A DNA stretch of 64,000 bases from Anoplopoma fimbria (lineage: Eukaryota; Chordata; Actinopteri; Perciformes; Anoplopomatidae): NCBI RefSeq assembly GCF_027596085.1, contig NC_072453.1, positions 6,939,448 through 7,003,447 on the forward strand. Reading direction: 5' to 3'. The translations under genes were made by a program, and so were the position numbers. Shown here piece by piece: positions 24,690-35,341 of this stretch (position 1 is the stretch's first letter; the number at the start of each line of letters is the position of its first letter). The notes under the pieces were generated by a model. It did no database searches and was not told the origin of the DNA. It saw only the letters and a program-made list of their open reading frames with translations.

Positions 24690-25790
24690 CAACATTTGTC
24701 ATTGGAGCTCACCCAGCCCCCCTTCTTGTATCCATTCAAACTACCAAAAGGCTTTCTCAGACAGGTACGTAGTGCTGAATAGGAGATTGAGCCGTAAACT
24801 GCGTGGCCTGGTCAGTCTGGGTGTAACAGCACGTCCTTTGGCTATCCAAAATGTCTAGTTTCTGTTTCCCTGGAAATATTTCTTCAACGCCGAATCGGCT
24901 TGAAGGTCAGCAATCTCATCTTCACAGTCAGGATATTTCAATGTCTTTAAGGCTGGAAATGTATTTGTGAACATCAGCAAAATGGGACTTAATTTCCTCC
25001 CAGAGCAAGTTCATGTGCCAGGTGAACTCAGTGTTAAATGTCGCCACCAGACTCTTTCTCAGCAGTGGAAATTGTTGTAGCTCTCCTTTGGACATTTTAC
25101 CAACTCCGTATTCAATCGCACACAAAAGCATCCTGAGCGTCTTTGCACTGCATGACGTTTGATTCAGGGCTCTGCATCCGCTTGTTTGTCTCATTGTAGA
25201 GAGCAAATTTGTCTGCTAGGTAGGGTTGTTTGATCCAAAAAGCATCAGGTAGCTGCAGAGTGGTCTTTTATGATCCTGTGAGTTCCTTTTTCCAGCAGTT
25301 CCACAAAATATATATTAGCACTTGTCCAACCCACAACCATCGTTCATCTGCGTCTAACAGCAGGGTTTGATGCGTTCCATCCTTACACAGCTGGTCAAAC
25401 ATTCTCTTGCTGGTAGGGAGAGCCTTAATGAAGCTCACAGCTTTAACAACAGATGCCAAGGTGTTACTAAGGTCTTTCGAAAGTGTTTTACTGGCCAATG
25501 TTTGGTGATGTAACATGTAGTGGTAAAATTGTGCACCAAGGGGCTTTCTCCTTCAATCAGCTCTTAAATTCCTTGTTTTTGCAGTGCAGCGAGCAACAAG
25601 ATTCTCGTAGGACAGATTATTGGATGAGAAGTTGGAGTCAACAGCCATAAAAAAATATTGTTATCTGTTGTTGCTCTGGCTGGATTGGTAGACATAAGAA
25701 TGTCTTGTTTCAAGTCATCACCGTGAATATATTGCACATAAACGATCCGTAATCAGTCTCTCGTGTTTTGAACAATGGTAAGAAATGCTG
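24690..25790 (-). pseudogene. hAT transposase fossil, ZBED5-like, C-terminal two-thirds
   Basis: Minus-strand peptides follow the order of ZBED5-type hAT transposases but in several frames. In order: YIHGDDLKQDILM (about 25741-25705), a degenerate catalytic-region stretch, MLHHQTLASKTLSKDLSNTL and VVKAVSFIKALPTSKRMFDQ followed by LLLDADERWLWVGQVL (25516-25268), LQQFPLLRKSLVATFN (about 25080), then YPDCEDEIADLQADSALKKY (about 24935), and LLFSTTY near 24800 from the dimerisation domain. Stops and frameshifts break it throughout, so no transposase can be made. The N-terminal BED finger is not visible. Near 24680 the sequence GCTGGTTCCCAAC resembles a hAT end. I did not define both termini. It sits inside an ankfn1 intron in the same orientation as the gene. 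Confidence 0.8.
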
Positions 25791-27351
25791 CTCAGCGATT
25801 TCATTGGTCAATCATATATTTCCGTGGGCGGATATTGAGGTCCATCCAAATATTATTAACCCTGCACAAATACCCCGCAAGGGTGGGCAAGCATTCATAA
25901 GAATCCCCCAAAAAACTGTTTTTATAAATTTCCCTGTTAAGTTTTCAGATAAAAATTGTATTCTTGTATTTGTCTTTCTTTAAAGATTAACTTAAATGGT
26001 AAGAAAGGCCGGTTTCAGTGATAGTGAACGTTTCCATGCACGCAGCAATGTCACTGCAACCAATAACGTGTGATATTTAAGGTGTCAATCTCAAAGATTT
26101 TCATTTAAATAAGTGTCTGGTAAGGCACTATCTATCGCCAAAGGGATTAACACAATGGTGACTGAGCCTATGTGATGAAAGTTTCGCAAAACTTATATAT
26201 TTGCAGTATTACGCACTTGGTGTCTGTGGCAACATTCCCAGGGGGGGCAGTAAGTGTACAAAGTACTTTGTGCCTGTTTGTTTTATTATTTGGTGCTCTG
26301 CTCACATCAAATATATAGTTTTTTTCACGACAACTCATGGACACAGTCATGCTGTTCTCTCCCAGTGCAATGCCTGATGGTATGTAATGCTTAGAGTCTA
26401 CTATAAAGGGAATAATAACTCTCACAGCACTACAAAACCGCAAAAACACAATATACAGACCACTATGTATTGATTAGTTATTATTATTATCTTTTTCATT
26501 TCCTCCCTCATCTCAGGTCCATCCGATCTGAGACATGAGACGCTGTGTTTGTTCAGCCCCATTCAGGACTTGGTGAACTGTACGCTGAATGAAATGCCTG
26601 ATGTAGCCATGAATTAAATGCTGCTTGGCTTTGGCTCCTGTGTCACCTGTAACCACGGCAACAAGCGGCTACTGCTGGGAGGAAAAGTCCTTCAGCTGAG
26701 GGGTAACGTGGCAGTAAAACAACAGCGGGGTCTGAGACGAGAGCGTCTTCAGAGTGAAAAGAGTGAGAGGAATTGAGTCTGTCTGATGGTTAACTTATCT
26801 TATACATCATGAAGGTGATCACCTAAAGTTTTTATAAAAGGACAGCGCTACAAGAAAGCAAAGTGATATCAATGACAGCTTTTGAAAACTGCTCATGCTG
26901 ACTGTTGAAGATGGCGGCTAAATGTGTTCTTCTTTGCAGATGATGCCTGTTCTTGAATAAAAGTAAAATGTAATATTAAAATAAAAAGGAGCATTTGACA
27001 GATTAATACCCTTATTGATTGACTGATGACTGACGAATTATTTTATAAATAGAACTTTGCGTGATGTTACGGACTTATTTTTTTTTATCAGAAGTTGTAT
27101 TTCAGGTGTATATGTTTTCCTAGTGCTGGAAAAAAGTTATTCTTCATCATCTCTCTTCAGGTCCATTTAAGGAAACCCCTTTATATTCAACCCTATGGAG
27201 GATATACAACATTTTCCATATGCCTGTGTTGTTTGCCAGAAGAGAGTTTAGTTGACTGTGGAACTGAAAAATTACACTGAACTAGATTATGGTTCCATTA
27301 TCTAAATTATAAGTCAAGCACTTTGCCGGAGAACAAATCTCCCTCTTACAC

Positions 27352-27382
27352 ACACACAAACACACACACACACACACACACC
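27352..27382. repeat. Short imperfect (CA)n
   Basis: About 30 bp CA run with one AAAC interruption. Confidence 0.93.
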
Positions 27383-29348
27383 TACAGTACGTCAGCCCCA
27401 TATGAGAACAATTACACGGCCTGCTCCCGTGAATAAATTAGTCTAATCAAGTTTTCTCTTCCCTGACATCCGTGCCTAAATCCCTTTCTCCATGAGAAGC
27501 GCAAAGCACCGCACCCCCACACCCTCCCCCCCTCATCCGCCCATTATTTCTTCTGTCCTGTACAGTCTGCACCCAGCAGAAGTAGGAAAGACAGTTACGT
27601 TTTCTTATAGAGCACAGGCTTTCATGAGCACTAAGCACTTCACAATTTTAAAAGGAAAAGTGAACTAGAATTACAGCCTCTTGGTTCTATCCCTAGGCCA
27701 ACCTGTCATGGTGTAGTTTCCATCCATGTCTGTTCAAAATGTCTGACTAGACATTTGTCAGAATTAGCATCTGAATTCTTCAGTTATGGAGTTATTTTCT
27801 GGTTGCTTAGTGAATCCCCTTTTTGGTCTGGTGTGCATAAAGATATCAAAACAGGTGTAATGTGAAACCTTTGAGCACACTTGGTATTGAGTCTTGCCGA
27901 GGGAGTCTGAATCACTTTTAAATGATCCAGTGATTACCTGCAAGTAAAAAAGAAAGTTGCAGTGGTTCAAGAGGGACAAAAAAGGTCATCGATGATCATC
28001 TCCATCTGGAGGAAAAAAGAGTTTAGCGATATTCCATCCGTAGGTAAGAAGAGGAACAGCTCAAATCCTCGACACGCTGGTCGAGACTAGGAGAATGAAA
28101 TAATGAAAGATGGCCAATACATTCCTTCACCTTGTGGGACAGAATAAGGAATTATTGACCTGCTTTGAGCTTCAAAAAATGACTGACCATACAATACGTT
28201 TTGATTATAATAAATAACTTTGTTGACGTTTTGAGACTAAATGTTATTGACATAGATTATTCGTTTTGAAGGTGTAGCCTCTAACAATCATCTTAACAAT
28301 CAGCTGAGCTAAAGGCAAATAGGAAGTGATTGTTCATAAGGTGGAGGAAGAGATAATACAGATGGGATATTAAAGATCACATACTAATACTCATTCACAG
28401 CCAAACCAATGCTCATTCATATATTTCTGCAGGTATAAATAAATGTGTCAGGCTGTACTGAACACTCTTCTCTTTCCCTCCCTCCTTTTTTTCTGGGGAA
28501 GACTTGACATGAACCGAGCTATACTGGTCTCGTCTCCTGGCAACAGATGTCTCTCTCTCTGGCACACCGAGTGCTCACTGAGACATTACAACTGGCACAT
28601 CAGATAATCGGATATGACAAAAAACTGAGGTATAAATTACATATATGTGCTATGTATATGTGCTGCATGCACATGTCCCACATGTCCCACTGTCAGTGCA
28701 TAACTGTATGGACAAATAGATGTTCAGCTTCAAACACAAAGCATGCGATTAGACACAGGCGGGGAGACAAAGGGCCAACCATTGTCTAGTGAACTCTTCT
28801 TTGACCCAGCTTCATTACGTTTCTCTATTTTTAAATAGATATATAATAATCTGTTATTAAAGATCCAAGCAAAAGGGGATGTTTTTAGGACATCACACAG
28901 ATTCCACATAGACACCGTATACACACATATACAATGCTCCATGTTGAGATGGAAAAGGCCTGTTGCTATGAAACCACGCATGCATTGACAGTTGAAATAG
29001 GCAGTTAAAAGCAATATTTACCCAAGAAACTTAAGTACCCATGGAGAATACAAACAGAGGTGCACTTATGTGCCTATTGTTGTTGATTGACAGTGATCTA
29101 AAGTGCACTTTGAGGCTGGATTGACTTTTGTATTTTTCCACACGCAAAAATGATTGTTTTCCATTAAAATGCTTGTTTTTTTTATTGGCCCCAACATAGG
29201 ACTGTAGCGCATGTCATTGGAAAGCACGAATGAAGTATTGTAGCATTGTAGTAATGGGCAAATTTAACAGTAGCAGCGTAGAAACAGAGTGATTTCTCAC
29301 TAAACTATGATTAAATATAAAACTGGGGAAATAAAGGTCAAGCTTTTT

Positions 29349-29460
29349 CTTATACGTGTCGGAAAGTACAGAGGGTGTCGTATGTTGTACTGATTGTAAA
29401 ACACCCTGAGGCAAATTTATGATTTGTAGTATTGGGTTATATAAATAAAATTGACTTAAT
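29349..29460 (+). mobile_element. LINE-type 3' tail fragment
   Basis: Contains CTTATACGTGTCGGAAAGTA, CAGAGGGTGTCGTATGTTGT and ACTGATTGTAAAACACCCTG, then TTGGGTTATATAAATAAAAT and TTGACTTAA. This is the familiar 3' end of a frequent fish non-LTR retrotransposon or its derivative. About 110 bp remain. It lies roughly 97 bp beyond the 41-nt exon, in the opposite orientation to the gene. Confidence 0.6.
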
Positions 29461-29556
29461 CCTCCCTTATTTTGTTGATACCAGTTAAGATACAGGCTGA
29501 GTGGTATGCAAGGATGGATGGAGGGATGCACAGGCAGGTGAACAGATGGAACTTAC

Positions 29557-29597
29557 TTCTTGTGCTGATTCTCCTTTCGGTCAGCGGAGCCCAGACT
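29557..29597 (-). CDS. ankfn1: ankfn1-like 41-nt microexon
   Basis: Minus strand: acceptor tract TCTGTTTTTCTTCTCTTATT ending TCCAG at 29598-29602, then 41 nt, then AA|GTAAGT (donor 29556-29551). It reads SLGSADRKENQHK in phase 0 plus AA. The AA joins the G that opens the exon at 14320 to make Lys, so the frame stays open: NQHKK|SESGIAKF. The peptide is charged, like its neighbours. Because 41 is not a multiple of three, skipping this exon would shift the frame. Very good splice signals on both sides and a matching phase support it; its small size means it could be missed by gene predictors. Confidence 0.72.
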
Positions 29598-29839
29598 CTG
29601 GAAATAAGAGAAGAAAAACAGACATTACAGTCACCACCTAAGACAGGAATATGGTCGTTCTCCATCTCTAAGGGGGAACTTTGCCGATTTTCGATGGTTT
29701 GTGCGAATGAGCGATGTTCGGCTTCCGTCCATGTTACCTGCTTCCTGCTCACCTGTTTTGCATCAACAAGCGGACCCTCGCAAATAAGCAACATGGGTAG
29801 AAGAACTTGTTCATTTGCTCATATCAATCCAAATGCAAC

Positions 29840-29870
29840 GATAGTGTTGCAACGGTTTTGCAACACTATC
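29840..29870. repeat. Perfect inverted repeat, 13-bp arms, 5-nt loop
   Basis: GATAGTGTTGCAA, then CGGTT, then its exact reverse complement. It stands alone, without a T-run, so it is not a terminator-like structure in a fish genome. Confidence 0.9.
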
Positions 29871-31486
29871 TTATGCTGCAAAACCATGGGTAGGTCAGAG
29901 GCAATTCCCCTTGTATTTTGTTATATTCAAGTGGGCATGGCTGTCAAGAAAAAGTAGCCTGTGACAAAAGACATTTAGTTGGTCTGCTAAAAATGCACTG
30001 CCTTCAATCAAAGAATCAGCAAGTTAATTAACCTTAAAGACAATCCAATTACACAAAGTCAAAGACAGAGATATCCGTTTTTTCAACCTTAATTGAGTTT
30101 GGTTTAATACAGTCGAGGTGACCAACAGTAATGTATGTCTCAACCCTCCTACTAATCTGTCAACACCAATCAGGTGATCAATGCAACCATGTGAAAGCCA
30201 ATTACAGAGGTAATGACCTTGTTCCTAGTGAAAAAGAATTAGCTCCCTGGGTACAATCACAAAGACTTATCCAGTGGATTTATTTTATTCACATTCACAT
30301 TTTTCAAAAAGTGGTGTGCAGGCGCATGTGCAGGTAAGTTAAGGAAGGAAGATGTGAATGTGAGACGAGGCAAGAACAGCGATTGAGAGTCTAGAAAGTT
30401 TATTAGCCATTTATTTTCCTGATGACAAAGACAACTGATTTCAGAAACTCCAGGTGCAGAAATAAAGCTTCCTGCCAGCTCTGCTCAACGGGGGCCGTTT
30501 GAAAAACATCCCTCCGGCAGAGCCAACTTATTAGGCACACGTGCACAGAACACCCACTGACACACACACTCACACACACCTATTAACAGCGCAGACACAC
30601 ACGTAGTATCCCCCTGCTGTTCGCTTCTTCTGGAGATGTACAGCCCTCAGCAGTGACACGTGCTGAGACAGACAGTAGCGCACACACCAGACACTCAACA
30701 CATATACACTCATAACTGGCCCTTGGGCTGGAGACATTTTTGTTGCTCTTTTGCATTTTCTTTTTTGGCAAGGAGGCAAATTCATGCTCCCAATATTACC
30801 AAAATAAAATACAATGCAATACAAAATATTCTGATGGTTTCAAGGCTCACAGTGCTGTCCTCAAGAATGTATTCACTGACTCCAAAACCCCTAATTTTAC
30901 AAATGAAGATGTTTCCAGCTTAAAAGCAAAGATGTATTCAGAGAACTGAATACTGTGTTTCAAGATGGCGCACCATTTATACTTTTACGCACATCCTTTG
31001 AAAAGATTTTATATGGAAAATTTAGCCTGACAGCCAAGCACTGTTACAGGGTAATTGGGTGCAGGCAGCATGTTCTGACCATATCTCATATCATATAACA
31101 AGTTGAAGGCGGTAGGTCTTCAGGTCTCGCACGGACTGTGTGGGCGTCTCCAAGCACGTCTGTTATAATAAGCAATATATGGACAGCAGAATACAGAAGA
31201 ACAACCGACCGCTCTGATATGTGTGGAGGTTTTGTTGTTTGTGTGTGATGGTATTGCGCCACCATGAAAATAGGGTATTCTATCAGCAAAGCCAGCAATG
31301 AACATCTACTAATGACTTTGGTGCGGGCTCCTTTTCTATGACTCAACAAAGTGTTTGAGTGATACAGTACAGTGAACTTATTCTCAAAAAAGAAGTGAGG
31401 ACAAATCATGCCCTACCATTAAAATGTAAAACGGAACATCAGAGAAAACTGATGTTTTGAGTGTTAGTGTGTGCATGTTTGTGTAT

Positions 31487-31545
31487 GCACTTTTATGTGA
31501 GTAGTTCAATGACATTTTGACCAGTAAGTGACTCCACTGTTTTCT

Positions 31546-31580
<35 letters not shown>

Positions 31581-31624
31581 TGCTTTTATGTGTGCAGTGC
31601 AGTGACATTTTGACCAGCGATTGA
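31487..31624. repeat. Two-copy tandem duplication, period about 95 bp, around (TG)n
   Basis: GCACTTTTATGTGAGTAG with TGACATTTTGACCAG at 31487-31531 recurs as GCTTTTATGTGTGCAG with TGACATTTTGACCAG at 31582-31624. A TG run (31548-31577) sits between the copies. Confidence 0.8.
31548..31577. repeat. (TG)15 microsatellite
   Basis: 30 bp TG run within the local duplication. Confidence 0.95.
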
Positions 31625-33079
31625 CATCTCTGTGCGTTTAAGTGTGCTTAGGAGTTTCATCCTCCTGTTGGGGAAAGGATAGGCCATACAGAGGGACTGA
31701 CCTTTCACCTCCCCGCTCCCCCACAGTGACCTCAGGCGGTGCCACTCTGCCATGGGGATGAGGGCAGGTGGGTGTCCTTCATTTGAAATACAGGTCAGTG
31801 GGTGGGGGTGAAGGAGGACTATTTGAGAGCCACCTTTCAGGCTGAGGTAATGACCGCATCAGAACATGATATAAGCCGGCCGTGACTCAGTTTATTTAGG
31901 CAGACACTCTCTCTATTTCGTCCACTTTGCAGGAATACAAATACTACGGAATTACAAGCAATTGCATCATTGTAGTTGATTATTTGATAACCAATTTTCA
32001 GGCAAGAATTCTGTTGCTCTTGTCATTTGAAATGCCAACCTTCAAAAGTTGGAATCATATTTGGACTTGTGCTATATCAATGTTTTACAGCCTGACTACA
32101 TCCTGGTAGATGATTAGGATTTAATATGAAGAACATGAAATGTATAACCAGTAGAAACAAACATAAAAAGCATTCCCTATGTGTGTCATGCAATATCCTC
32201 TGTCAAGACAGAAATAACACGTGAAGTTATGGAATCAAGCTTCAATTGAAATGCTGTGAATATCATCAGAGACATTTTGCCCGTTTGAACAGCAGCCTAT
32301 CTCTCTACCTTGCTTCACGGCAATACTGCGACTTGCCACCTGCATCCTCTCACATCTGTCCGGGTGTCCACGAGAGCATCACTCACAATCATACAAAAAT
32401 GCGAGCGACATTTCAAATCAGAACTAGCAGCTCATGCTCAATCTCAGCTCAAACATAATCTTTCCTTCTCTGTGCTTCTTTTACTCATCACTACTCAGTC
32501 CTTAAAATCTGCCAGAGAGAAAAAAACAACATGTTTCCATGCCAATGGGAGCAGAAGACATCACACCTGACAACTATTAGAGCTACTCTTAACACCTTAG
32601 TCAATTATCTTCTAATGATAGTGGGGTACGCATAGGAGACAATTACCTGACTTGACACATCAAGTACAGTACATATTTGTAAATGACGTGCAAACAAAGA
32701 TTTTAAATCATGAAAAAAGACCATATGGAAGGGATTATATTTCTCTAATAATAATAAATACATAGGAATAAATTAGTCAATTCTAATATTATTCATCAGA
32801 TTACAGTTTTACCCAAGTTAAAATCTTTCTTAGTGTGTTTATGGATCAGCTGTGTGAATGAATTCCTTTACAGCAGGTACAAACTTGGCATTCCCTCACA
32901 ATGTGTGTCATGAATATATATGCTGTATTCATGCGAAATGCCTCAAAAGCATAATCCTCTTAACATATGTCTCTACAAATACTGCCAAACACAAGCAGTA
33001 ATACACACATAAAAAACAGCCCCATATCTGCAGAATACCTTCACTTTGTGTCCATTCATTCCAGCACTCACACACATAC

Positions 33080-33199
33080 CTGTCGAGTCCAACCCAGTGA
33101 ACCCAGTCGGGGAACGTTACTCCACTCTCCCTTGATTTCCTTTTCTCTCTTGTTTTCAAAAAACCCAAAGTCCTCACTGCGGCGCTCCAGTGGTGGCTC
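33080..33199 (-). CDS. ankfn1: candidate upstream ankfn1 exon (coding-like, no ATG)
   Basis: The minus strand is open for 40 codons up to a consensus donor CAG|GTATGT (33079-33074). It reads EPPLERRSEDFGFFENK, then REKEIKGEWSNVPRLG and SLGWTRQ, ending in phase 0, exactly what the 41-nt exon needs. The composition (charged, with FGFFENK and GEWSNVPRLGSLGW) looks like protein. However, a TAA at 33202-33200 closes the frame upstream, there is no in-frame ATG, and the sequence before it is purine-rich and makes a poor acceptor. Possible readings: a first exon with non-AUG start or with coding beginning further downstream (ATG at 692-690), or an exon with a weak acceptor such as TTAAG at 33200. 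The exon's 5' limit is therefore uncertain. Confidence 0.5.
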
Positions 33200-33460
33200 T
33201 TAATTGCCGTTCACCTGTCCAACTTCCACTCTTTAGCTCCGTTTTCCCCTCCCTCCCCGTCAAACTCTCACTATTTCCCGTTTTTTCCCCCCCTGTCTAA
33301 AGCCGTTGGTCACACGAAGGTTTGTGAAGCTTACTCCGACTGAGGCTGCTACCGCCACTGACTTGTTGTACTTTAATTGTGGTTGCTAGGCGATAAGCTT
33401 CTCCAATTCTGCACACAGTGAGAAGGGGAGGACAGGAGAGGAGGAGGGGGAGAAAGTGAG
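33200..33460 (-). promoter_or_regulatory. candidate promoter/5' region with X-box-like RFX site
   Basis: Read on the minus strand, this region holds ATCGCCTAGCAAC (33394-33382), close to the RFX X-box (one good half-site, GCAAC, and a partial second half). It also has moderate CpG content and purine-rich GGGGAGGGAGGGG, and lies just upstream of the candidate first exon. There is no TATA box. A CAG|GTGAAC donor-like site at about 33213 could end an untranslated exon. All of this is inference from position and motifs. Confidence 0.3.
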
Positions 33461-33835
33461 AGACTAGGTGGTGGAGGGGGGGAGATAGGAGGAAAGGCTC
33501 ATTATAGAAGCAGTAGCCTGAAGAGAATGATCGGCAGGGAGGAGGAGAAAAGGTTTACAGGAGGCGAAGGAGTTGTGCAGATGAGACCCATGGGTGGGTG
33601 GAGGAGAGGGGATAGCAGGTGCACCTCCTTGTTTTTGACTCCGGGACCTTAAGCCGGAGCAACAGCACACTTAGAGGATTTGTTATAATACTCAAAATGA
33701 AAGCATTTATGGAATTTCTGAACACATGTAATGACACCCAGTCACTTTTCTGCCTTTAAAAGAAAACGTATTTTGCTGGGTTGGTATTAGCTTTGCACTC
33801 ATTAAAACAGGAAAATTGAGACTACAGCTTTGTTG

Positions 33836-33990
33836 TTTAATTCTGTTAAGTATCTAGAGTCAGCAGTAAATAACCAATTAGCTAATTATCAGTTTGAGCC
33901 GACAACTCCCTCCTGCTAATTATTGTCTTTGAGCTATACAGGTGTCTAAAGCGCAAATTAGCCTTTGTTTGTTTAAAAATACTTACGTAC
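33836..33990. promoter_or_regulatory. candidate conserved non-coding element with homeodomain sites
   Basis: Contains the perfect palindrome AATTAGCTAATT (33876-33887), a second TAATTA, ATTGTCTTTGA (SOX/TCF-like), an E-box CAGGTG and GCAAATTAG. The clustering of TAAT cores in otherwise non-repetitive sequence suggests an enhancer. No alignment was possible. Confidence 0.35.
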
Positions 33991-34403
33991 TAATGGGATT
34001 CCAAGCCACTGTTGCAGTTGTCAGATTGATGAAAGCTTTATATGACATTTATATAAAATGAGCAAGAACTACATTTGGTAGAATTAGTGATTAGTCTAGA
34101 ACGGCGGCTAGTCATCAACATACAGTGGTTGAGAATTTTAATTGATTTTAGAGCAGGATTCCAATCAGTCAACGTTTAAATAAATTGTGTCGATCTCTCA
34201 AAACGTAAAAGCTTTCTACTACACCGTCATACCTACCAAGGTGACACTGCGAGAGTGTGAGAGTTCAGTCACTTTAACATGTCAATAATCAGCTATATTC
34301 ATATTAGATAGAAAAAATAATAGTCTTTTCCCACAACAAAAAAGATCATGCCAAGTGCAGCATGGGTCACATTTCTGCGTCATAGTAGAGAACCGGTTAG
34401 CCC

Positions 34404-34655
34404 CTATTATTATTATATTCCTTTATTGATCCCCATGGGGAGTGCAGCAGCTCAACTACACAGAAACAGATAATAAATACATATTATACAATAAAATAAA
34501 AATAGAATAAAATAAAAAATAAGAATACAAATAAAAAAAATGTACAGTATATCCACATGGGGGGGGCTGGTCAGCATGATGACAGACTGTGGTCTCCGCT
34601 GTTGTTGTACAGTCTGATGGCATTACCATTAACACCGTGAATATGTGGAAAATGA
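34404..34655 (-). mobile_element. LINE 3' fragment, antisense to the plus strand
   Basis: On the minus strand the end reads GGGATCAATAAAGGAATATA followed by ATAATAATAG, the usual 3' end of a fish LINE. Upstream, on the plus strand, are GATCCCCATGGGGAGTGCAG, an A-rich AAATAAAAT block and TTGTTGTACAGTCTGATGGC, also familiar from that repeat class. Coding sequence is absent. Confidence 0.6.
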
Positions 34656-35311
34656 CTCATATGGGACCTATTGACTGGTGTTATTCTTGAGAGAAGCCCT
34701 TTGCATAAGAGGTGAGCATGAGATCTATTCAAATTTATTCAAAGTGAAAGAAGGACTTACATGGAAATCTCTGGCCCTGCAGTTAGGCAAACATAAACTA
34801 AATGTATTTTGTGCCGTTAAAAAATGTCTTATCCTGCTCTGTTTTATAACAGCACACATCCTGCAAACGCATGAAACTTTTGATTCATCTGAAATATGTT
34901 ACATTTTAGTCACTTTTCTTTATTTGTGTTTGTACAAGTGTTAATGTGTTGTATTTTGTTTATCTGGTGATATATTATTATTCCCTGTTGCAAAGGTAAC
35001 AATAACTGTGATTTCTATAGCTGTGTTTTCATTCAATTGTCACGTGAATTTTAATCAAACCTCTGAAATGCCACGAAAAAGAAATGCGAGTTTGGCGTGT
35101 TTCTATAAACTGGTTTGGGGTGAATGAAACTTGGCTGAACGGCTCCGACGTAGTTTCATCAGAAGCTGGCAACTAACATGTACAATTAAAAAATGGAGAG
35201 AGGTCTTCAGGAATTTGTTTCAATTGGGCAGGTTTTAATTGTTCTCATATGTCAGCTAGTTATCTCTACCAGGAGAATCAGGCGATCGCTCGCGCGTGTG
35301 CGTCCATGAAT

Positions 35312-35341
35312 GAGTGAGTGAGTGAGTGGGTGGGTGGGTAG
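35312..35341. repeat. Short GAGT/GGGT tetranucleotide repeat
   Basis: Four or so GAGT units pass into GGGT units. Confidence 0.85.

Larger units (their letters stand above)
14321..29556 (-). other. ankfn1: ankfn1 intron, 15.2 kb, codon split AA|G
   Basis: Donor AA|GTAAGT at 29556-29551, acceptor at 14321-14322. It contains LINE fragments (16203-16522, 29349-29460), repeats at 16632-16765 and 18866-19285, a ZBED5-like transposase fossil (24690-25790) and CA arrays. 14330-16200, 17240-18860, 19760-23800 and 25800-29340 show no supported gene; a possible regulatory block lies at 21060-21300. Confidence 0.75.
29598..33079 (-). other. ankfn1: ankfn1 intron, about 3.5 kb, phase 0
   Basis: Donor CAG|GTATGT at 33079-33074 (if the upstream exon is right), acceptor at 29598. 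It holds a perfect 13-bp-stem hairpin (29840-29870), a short TG array at 31548-31577 and a two-copy local duplication around it. I see no other gene in it; 30131-31080 and 31930-32900 are plain AT-rich sequence. Confidence 0.55.
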
